From the NCBI GenBank assembly GCA_029219125.1, contig JAQXSU010000061.1, positions 1 through 8,463 of the forward strand: 8,463 nt of DNA, read 5' to 3'. Both the position numbers and the translations under genes were made by a program. Position 1 is the first letter of the stretch, and every line of letters starts with the position of its first letter. Positions 5,217 through 8,463 of this stretch are shown in pieces. Source of the stretch: Bacillota bacterium (GTDB lineage Bacteria > Bacillota > Clostridia > Peptostreptococcales > Anaerovoracaceae). The notes below the pieces were generated by a model. That model was not told the DNA's origin, did not search any database, and worked only from the letters and a program-made list of their open reading frames with translations.

Positions 5217-5915
5217 ATGCCTAAGAGAGGTAAAGGTTACAAGGAGGCCGCAGCAAAATACGAAAAGGCCAACCTGTACGAAGTGGAAGAAGCTATGAAG
5301 TTAGCTGTAGAAACTTCCAGAGCAAAATTCGATGAAACCATCGAAGTACACATTAAGCTTGGTGTTGACGGAAGACACGCTGACCAGCAGGTCAGAGGTG
5401 CTATCGTTCTTCCGCACGGAACCGGTAAGACCAAGAAGGTTCTGGTATTCGCCAAGGGACCGAAAGCAGCAGAAGCTGAAGCAGCTGGTGCTGACTATGT
5501 AGGTGCAGAAGAAATGGCACAGAAGATTCAGACTGAAAACTGGTTTGACTTCGACGTAGTAGTAGCTACCCCTGACATGATGGGTGTGGTAGGTAGACTG
5601 GGTAAGATCCTGGGACCTAAGGGCTTAATGCCAAACCCTAAGTCCGGTACCGTTACTATGGACGTAACCAAGGCTCTGCAGGAAATCAAAGCCGGTAAAG
5701 TTGAGTACAGACTGGATAAGACGAACATTATCCACACTCCGATCGGTAAAGCTTCCTTCGGCGCTGAAAAGCTGAACGACAACTTCAATGCATTACTGGA
5801 AGCCATTGTAAAGGCTAAGCCGGCCGCTGCAAAGGGTCAGTATCTGAGAAGTGTCACCGTGGCAGCTACCATGGGCCCTGGAATCAAAGTAAATCCTGCT
5901 CTGATCCAGTTCTAA
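5217..5915 (+). CDS. rplA: Large-subunit ribosomal protein uL1
   Basis: The 232-aa product is uL1, which forms the mobile L1 stalk that guides deacylated tRNA out of the E site and which commonly represses its own operon by binding mRNA. The N-terminus K-R-G-K-G-Y-K-E and the signature G-R-L-G-K-I-L-G-P-K-G-L-M-P-N-P-K-S-G-T (126-145) in domain II are intact. The C-terminal part returns to domain I, ending P-G-I-K-V-N-P-A-L. The length is normal. AAGGAGG at 5204-5210 is 6 nt before the ATG and lies against the candidate L1-binding hairpin. Arginine is encoded mostly by AGA, a mark of the highly expressed genes here. Confidence 0.98.
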   Translation: MPKRGKGYKEAAAKYEKANLYEVEEAMKLAVETSRAKFDETIEVHIKLGVDGRHADQQVRGAIVLPHGTGKTKKVLVFAKGPKAAEAEAAGADYVGAEEMAQKIQTENWFDFDVVVATPDMMGVVGRLGKILGPKGLMPNPKSGTVTMDVTKALQEIKAGKVEYRLDKTNIIHTPIGKASFGAEKLNDNFNALLEAIVKAKPAAAKGQYLRSVTVAATMGPGIKVNPALIQF

Positions 5916-5924
5916 GATCCCGGA

Positions 5925-5940
5925 TATCCTTCCGAGGATA
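5925..5940 (+). repeat. Small hairpin after rplA
   Basis: TATCCT (5925-5930) pairs with AGGATA (5935-5940) around a TCCG tetraloop, 9 nt after the rplA stop. It precedes the L10 leader and may belong to its 5' portion or protect the rplKA segment after processing. No U-run is present. Confidence 0.5.
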
Positions 5941-5957
5941 CAAACGAATACGAAATC

Positions 5958-6061
5958 TAACCGTAGACAGCGGGTGCGAAAGCTTAATTTCCCGCCGAGG
6001 TACAATATAAAATATTGACCTTGCCTGTCCGCGGCCATGCCAGAGCAGACAAGGTTTTTTT
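5958..6061 (+). promoter_or_regulatory. L10 leader: ribosomal protein autoregulatory RNA with terminator
   Basis: This matches the L10 leader of Firmicutes in position and core sequence: CCGTAGACAG (5961-5970), GCGAAAGC (5976-5983), TTAATTTCC and GCCGAGG (5994-6000). The helix GCGGG/CCCGC (5970-5974 with 5991-5995) carries the apical GAAA loop. The flanking ACC/GGU (5960-5962 with 5999-6001) can close the element. The L10-L7/L12 complex binds such leaders to limit its own production. The element ends in an intrinsic terminator (6019-6061), so control is likely transcriptional. A start codon in frame with rplJ at 6015 has no ribosome binding site and would run through the terminator. Confidence 0.9.
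6019..6061 (+). terminator. Attenuator terminator of the L10 leader
   Basis: The RNA CCUUGCCUGU (6019-6028) pairs with GCAGACAAGG (6045-6054), leaving one C-A mismatch and one G-U pair, and seven U follow (6055-6061). A small inner stem GGC/GCC (6033-6035 with 6039-6041) can form in the loop. Its left arm overlaps the right side of an alternative hairpin at 5996-6023, which would act as an antiterminator. Confidence 0.85.
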
Positions 6062-6078
6062 ATGGAGTACCATATATC

Positions 6079-6096
6079 CTGCGGGGCTTTCCGCAG
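6079..6096 (+). repeat. Hairpin between attenuator and rplJ
   Basis: CTGCGG (6079-6084) pairs with CCGCAG (6091-6096) around GGCTTT. It lies 20 nt before the rplJ Shine-Dalgarno and would be the 5' structure of transcripts that escape the attenuator. Another short inverted repeat, TATGG/CCATA (6061-6065 with 6070-6074), precedes it. Its role is unknown. Confidence 0.45.
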
Positions 6097-6131
6097 AACG
6101 CAGAATGCCGCGCAAGAAAGGAGAACATTTA

Positions 6132-6629
6132 ATGTCAGTAGAAGCACAGAAACAGAAACAGATCATCATCGATGAAATTAAAGGTAAACTGGAAAATGCT
6201 CAGGCTGCAGTAGTTATCGACTACATGGGAATTACCGTAGCCCAGGCAGACGCCATGAGAAAGAAGCTGCGTGAAGCAAACGTAGACTATACCGTATACA
6301 AGAACACTCTGGTTAAGAGAGCAATCGAAGGTACTGAGTTTGCCGGTCTGGCAGACGTACTGGACGGTCCGAGCGCACTGGCTATCAGCTGCGAAGACGC
6401 TACCGCTCCTGCAAGAGTTTTAAACGAAGTGATCAAAGACTTCAAGAAGATGGAATTCAAAGCAGGTGTTGTAGAAGGTACTTTCTTCGATAAGGACGGT
6501 ATCCAGGCAATTGCCGACATCCCATCCAGAGAAGTACTCATTGCCAAGTTTATGGGAAGCATTCAGTCCCCGATCAGCAAGGCAGTCAGAACATTCCAGG
6601 CTATCGCAGATGCAAAAGCAGAAGCATAG
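6132..6629 (+). CDS. rplJ: Large-subunit ribosomal protein uL10
   Basis: The 165-aa product is uL10, the stalk-base protein that anchors the L7/L12 dimers to 23S rRNA next to uL11. The N-terminal rRNA-binding domain includes A-A-V-V-I-D-Y-M-G-I-T-V (residues 24-35), the Y-T-V-Y-K-N-T-L-V-K-R-A motif (53-64) and D-G-P-S-A-L-A-I. The C-terminal helix that carries L7/L12 is present and ends in an alanine-rich tail. The start is set by AAAGGAG (6117-6123), 8 nt before the ATG. Upstream in-frame codons would cross the leader terminator. Expression is controlled by the L10 leader just upstream. rplL follows 107 nt later. Confidence 0.97.
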   Translation: MSVEAQKQKQIIIDEIKGKLENAQAAVVIDYMGITVAQADAMRKKLREANVDYTVYKNTLVKRAIEGTEFAGLADVLDGPSALAISCEDATAPARVLNEVIKDFKKMEFKAGVVEGTFFDKDGIQAIADIPSREVLIAKFMGSIQSPISKAVRTFQAIADAKAEA

Positions 6630-6671
6630 GCATCCGCAGAAAAAGACACACTGGCCTGAATATTATCGGAA

Positions 6672-6695
6672 TGCGCCGTGCCATTTAGCGGCGTA
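6672..6695 (+). repeat. Hairpin between rplJ and rplL
   Basis: CGCCG (6674-6678) pairs with CGGCG (6689-6693), extended on the outside by G-U and U-A pairs to 6672/6695. No U-run follows (AATAAAC). It may be a processing or stability site helping the fourfold higher output of L7/L12 relative to L10. This role is inferred. Confidence 0.5.
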
Positions 6696-6736
6696 AATAA
6701 ACATTTAAATGAAATTTTGAAAAGGAGAAAATAAAA

Positions 6737-7102
6737 ATGACTATCGAACAGATCATTGAAGCGATCAAGAACATGACCGTTCTGGAATTAAACGATTTAG
6801 TAAAAGCTTGTGAAGAAGAATTCGGCGTATCCGCTGCTGCTCCGGTTGCAGTTGTAGGTGCTGCCGGTGCTGCTGCTGCTGAAGAAGAACAGACTGAATT
6901 CACTGTTGTTCTGGAAGCTGCTGGCGGCGAAAAGATCAAGGTTATCAAGGCTGTAAGAGAACTGACCGGTCTGGGCCTGAAGGAAGCAAAGGAACTGGTA
7001 GACGGCGCTCCTTCCAACGTAAAGGAAGGCGTAGAAAAGGCAGAAGCAGAAGCTATCAAGAAGCAGCTGGAAGAAGTTGGAGCTACTGTAGTTCTGAAAT
7101 AA
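6737..7102 (+). CDS. rplL: Large-subunit ribosomal protein bL12 (L7/L12)
   Basis: The 121-aa product is bL12, the multicopy stalk protein that recruits elongation factors. The N-terminal dimerisation domain (about 1-32, T-I-E-Q-I-I-E-A-I and L-N-D-L-V-K-A) binds uL10. The alanine- and valine-rich hinge spans about 33-52. The C-terminal factor-binding domain holds the conserved G-G-E-K-I-K-V-I-K-A-V-R and G-L-G-L-K-E-A-K-E-L-V-D-G-A-P segments. Cys25 takes a position that is often isoleucine in relatives. AAAAGGAG (6719-6726) is 10 nt before the ATG. It is the last gene of the operon here because a terminator follows. Confidence 0.98.
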   Translation: MTIEQIIEAIKNMTVLELNDLVKACEEEFGVSAAAPVAVVGAAGAAAAEEEQTEFTVVLEAAGGEKIKVIKAVRELTGLGLKEAKELVDGAPSNVKEGVEKAEAEAIKKQLEEVGATVVLK

Positions 7103-7145
7103 GCCCTGAAATCTATTTCGAGAGCAAATATGCAATGAAATCCAG

Positions 7146-7173
7146 AGAGCAGTCCATTTCGGGCTGCTCTTTT
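7146..7173 (+). terminator. Terminator after rplL
   Basis: The RNA AGAGCAGUCC (7146-7155) pairs with GGGCUGCUCU (7161-7170): 10 bp with one G-U pair, loop AUUUC, followed by UUUC. It is a clean intrinsic terminator that ends the ribosomal operon before the MerR module. Confidence 0.85.
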
Positions 7174-7203
7174 CGGATTTTTGAAAAAATTTCAGGAAAT
7201 CTA

Positions 7204-7234
7204 TTGACCTTCCCCCTTGTGGAAGGTATAGTAT
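7204..7234 (+). promoter_or_regulatory. MerR-type promoter with operator in the spacer
   Basis: The -35 box is TTGACC (7204-7209). The operator is the inverted repeat ACCTTCC-N7-GGAAGGT (7207-7227), with exactly matching 7-bp arms. The -10 can be read as TAGTAT (7229-7234) with a 19-bp spacer, the over-long spacing used by MerR activators, or as TATAGT (7227-7232) with 17 bp. The arm sequence and N7 geometry are those of CueR-class operators. It lies directly before a MerR gene, so autoregulation is the natural reading. Confidence 0.8.
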
Positions 7235-7259
7235 GGACACAGTCAGGAGGAAAATGCAG

Positions 7260-7910
7260 ATGAAAATCAACGAGGTGGAACAGCGCATCGGCATTACGAA
7301 AAAGAATATTCGGTTCTATGAAGACCAGGGACTGCTCTCTCCACGAAGGAATAAGGAGAACGGGTACCGGGAATACAGCGAGGAAGATGTGCGAACACTG
7401 GAGCAGATCAAGCTGCTGCGGAAACTGGGTCTGCCCCTGGAAGAGATCCGCCTGATGCAGAGCGGAAGAAGCACGGTGGCCGACAGCATGCGCCGCCATC
7501 TGGTGACTCTGGAACGGGAAAAGGAAAATCTGTCCCAATCCGAGGCCTTCTGCAGCAGGCTTCGGTCAGAAGAAGGAACCCTGGCGGATCTGGATGCAGG
7601 AAAGATCCTTTCAGAGATGGAGGCGCTGGAGCGGAGCGGCACTGCATTTCAGAATAAGCATCAGTATGATGTTCGCCTGTCTTATGTAGCGCCGGTGGTG
7701 GTGACAGTTCTGATGACTCTCCTTATGGCTGGACTCCTTGTTCTGATGATCTGGGGCATGCAGACGGATCCGGAAGGAATGCCGCCGCTGTTTTTCATGG
7801 TTTTGATGCTGCTGATTCCACTGCTGGTGATCGGCGGTGTGGTTCTGGCACTTTTGCAGAGAATCGGAGAAATCCGGAAGGGAGAAATGGACGATGCAAG
7901 GAAATACTGA
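7260..7910 (+). CDS. MerR-family regulator with C-terminal two-span membrane domain
   Basis: The 216-aa protein begins with a MerR winged helix-turn-helix (about 1-70): the K-I-N-E-V-E-Q-R-I-G-I-T helix, N-I-R-F-Y-E-D-Q-G-L-L (16-26), R-x-x-x-N-G-Y-R-E-Y (30-39) and L-G-L-P-L-E-E-I-R (57-65). A coiled-coil dimerisation helix follows (about 75-128). Two hydrophobic segments (about 141-166 and 176-199) form a membrane hairpin, and the tail QRIGEIRKGEMDDARKY ends the protein. The only cysteine is Cys98, so the paired metal-binding cysteines of CueR or MerR are missing and the inducer is unknown. AGGAGG (7245-7250) supports the ATG at 7260. The earlier ATG at 7233 overlaps the -10 box and cannot be on the mRNA, and the ATG at 7254 is only 3 nt from the ribosome binding site. 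Confidence 0.9.
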   Translation: MKINEVEQRIGITKKNIRFYEDQGLLSPRRNKENGYREYSEEDVRTLEQIKLLRKLGLPLEEIRLMQSGRSTVADSMRRHLVTLEREKENLSQSEAFCSRLRSEEGTLADLDAGKILSEMEALERSGTAFQNKHQYDVRLSYVAPVVVTVLMTLLMAGLLVLMIWGMQTDPEGMPPLFFMVLMLLIPLLVIGGVVLALLQRIGEIRKGEMDDARKY

Positions 7911-8139
7911 AAAGAAAAAAGGAGCAGTGATTGCTGCTGTAGTCATGATTGCCATTGTACTGGTGTTCGTCGGTGCACTTGTCGTGCTGCTTCTGGGTGA
8001 AGAAGACCTGTTTGCTGACGGCATTGCATGGATGTATATCACCGGTGGTGTGGCCGTGGTGATTGGCGTGCTGGTTGCGCTGCGGCAGCGTTTTGCTGAA
8101 ATTCACAGAGGCGAAGAAGAGGAAGCGAAAAAATACTAA
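7894..8139 (+). CDS. Small two-span membrane protein, paralogue of the regulator's membrane domain
   Basis: I do not recognise a named family for this 81-aa protein. It has a polar start with lysines (residues 1-9), span 1 at about 10-34, an acidic loop with E-E-D-L, span 2 at about 46-63, and a charged tail QRFAEIHRGEEEEAKKY. That tail and the end of span 2 match the end of the upstream MerR protein (11 identical of the last 20 residues). The start overlaps the regulator by 17 nt. GGGAG (7880-7884), 9 nt before the ATG, is written in the regulator's own K-G-E codons, so translation is probably coupled. It may form hetero-oligomers with the regulator's membrane part or modulate it; that is inference. 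Topology is not determined. Confidence 0.82.
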   Translation: MQGNTEKKKGAVIAAVVMIAIVLVFVGALVVLLLGEEDLFADGIAWMYITGGVAVVIGVLVALRQRFAEIHRGEEEEAKKY

Positions 8140-8187
8140 GTGGAATAAATGATTGTAAAGATTAATGAATTCAAGGAGGAAAAAGAA

Positions 8188-8463
8188 ATGTTATTACTGA
8201 CCTTAAATTATGTACCCGGAAAAGAAATCGAAGCCCTGGGCATCGTAAAAGGAACCACTGTTCAGACAAAAAACTTCGGTAAGGACTTCATGTCCGGCAT
8301 GAAGACGCTGGTGGGCGGCGAGCTGTCCGCATACACAGAAATGCTCAATGAAGCACGTCAGATCGCCACCAAGCGCATGGTGGACGAAGCAGAAGCACTG
8401 GGCGCTGACGCCGTCATCAACGTGCGCTACGGCTCCGCATCCATGATGCAGGGTGCCGCCGAA
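8188..8463 (+). CDS. YbjQ/UPF0145-family protein (partial, 3' end missing)
   Basis: The frame is open to the window edge for 92 codons from ATG 8188, which AAGGAGG (8173-8179) precedes by 8 nt. The visible protein fits the YbjQ (UPF0145) family, about 100-110 aa in full, so only a short end is missing. Its landmarks are an N-terminal strand then G-I-V-K-G (18-22), V-G-G-E-L-x-x-Y-T-E-M-L-N-E-A-R (42-57) and L-G-A-D-A-V-I-N-V-R (71-80). The family is described as a possible heavy-metal-binding fold with no settled biochemical role. It follows the small membrane protein by 48 nt without a terminator, suggesting one transcript with the MerR gene. Whether the metal link and the CueR-type operator are connected is not shown by the sequence. 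Confidence 0.85.
   Translation, partial: MLLLTLNYVPGKEIEALGIVKGTTVQTKNFGKDFMSGMKTLVGGELSAYTEMLNEARQIATKRMVDEAEALGADAVINVRYGSASMMQGAAE

Noticed and set aside
6015..6131. Upstream extension of rplJ
   Set aside because: It would cross the leader terminator and its U-run, and it matches no L10 N-terminus.
7233..7259. Nine extra N-terminal residues for the MerR gene from the ATG at 7233
   Set aside because: That ATG overlaps the predicted -10 box, so it would not be on the transcript, and it lacks a ribosome binding site. The MerR domain starts cleanly at 7260.
7204..7910. Calling the MerR gene cueR (copper regulator)
   Set aside because: The operator looks CueR-like, but the protein has one cysteine only and ends in membrane spans, so copper sensing by the known mechanism is not supported.

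Overview
The window reads as a chromosomal ribosomal-protein and transcription-factor locus of a Gram-positive anaerobe of the Bacillota, probably class Clostridia. Evidence for this is strong AAGGAGG-type ribosome binding sites, a zinc-ribbon L33, a short single-span SecE, a leader-controlled rplJ-rplL pair, and an LCP cell-wall ligase. The family cannot be fixed from the sequence alone. All genes lie on the + strand.

Positions 1-138 are the 3' end of tuf (EF-Tu), closed by a perfect 13-bp hairpin. Three accessory genes follow: a CorA-type Mg2+ transporter (240-1124), a small FMN nitroreductase (1223-1774) with its own promoter, and a multi-spanning LytR-CpsA-Psr protein (1970-3514). These use many GC-rich codons such as CGG and CTG, while the ribosomal genes favour AGA, GAA and GCA.

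A perfect-consensus promoter (TTGACA, 17 bp, TATAAT; 3574-3602) starts the core operon: rpmG (3684-3833), secE (3858-4076), nusG (4097-4681), rplK (4747-5172), rplA (5217-5915), an L10 leader with terminator (about 5958-6061), rplJ (6132-6629) and rplL (6737-7102). This set couples protein export, transcription elongation and the ribosomal stalks. Two autoregulatory RNA sites can be read: a probable L1-binding hairpin just before the rplA Shine-Dalgarno, and the L10 leader, whose pairings allow an aptamer, an antiterminator and a terminator that exclude one another.

A strong terminator (7146-7173) ends the operon after rplL. The usual next gene, rpoB, does not follow. Instead there is a compact module: a MerR-type regulator with two C-terminal membrane spans (7260-7910), an 81-aa two-span membrane protein overlapping it by 17 nt (7894-8139), and a YbjQ/UPF0145-family protein running off the window (8188-8463). 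The module starts from a promoter that carries a MerR/CueR-geometry operator between its -35 and -10. The membrane parts of the regulator and the small protein share the same C-terminal tail, so the small protein looks like a paralogue of the regulator's membrane domain without the DNA-binding part. This possibly self-regulated membrane-sensing unit is the most novel element here.
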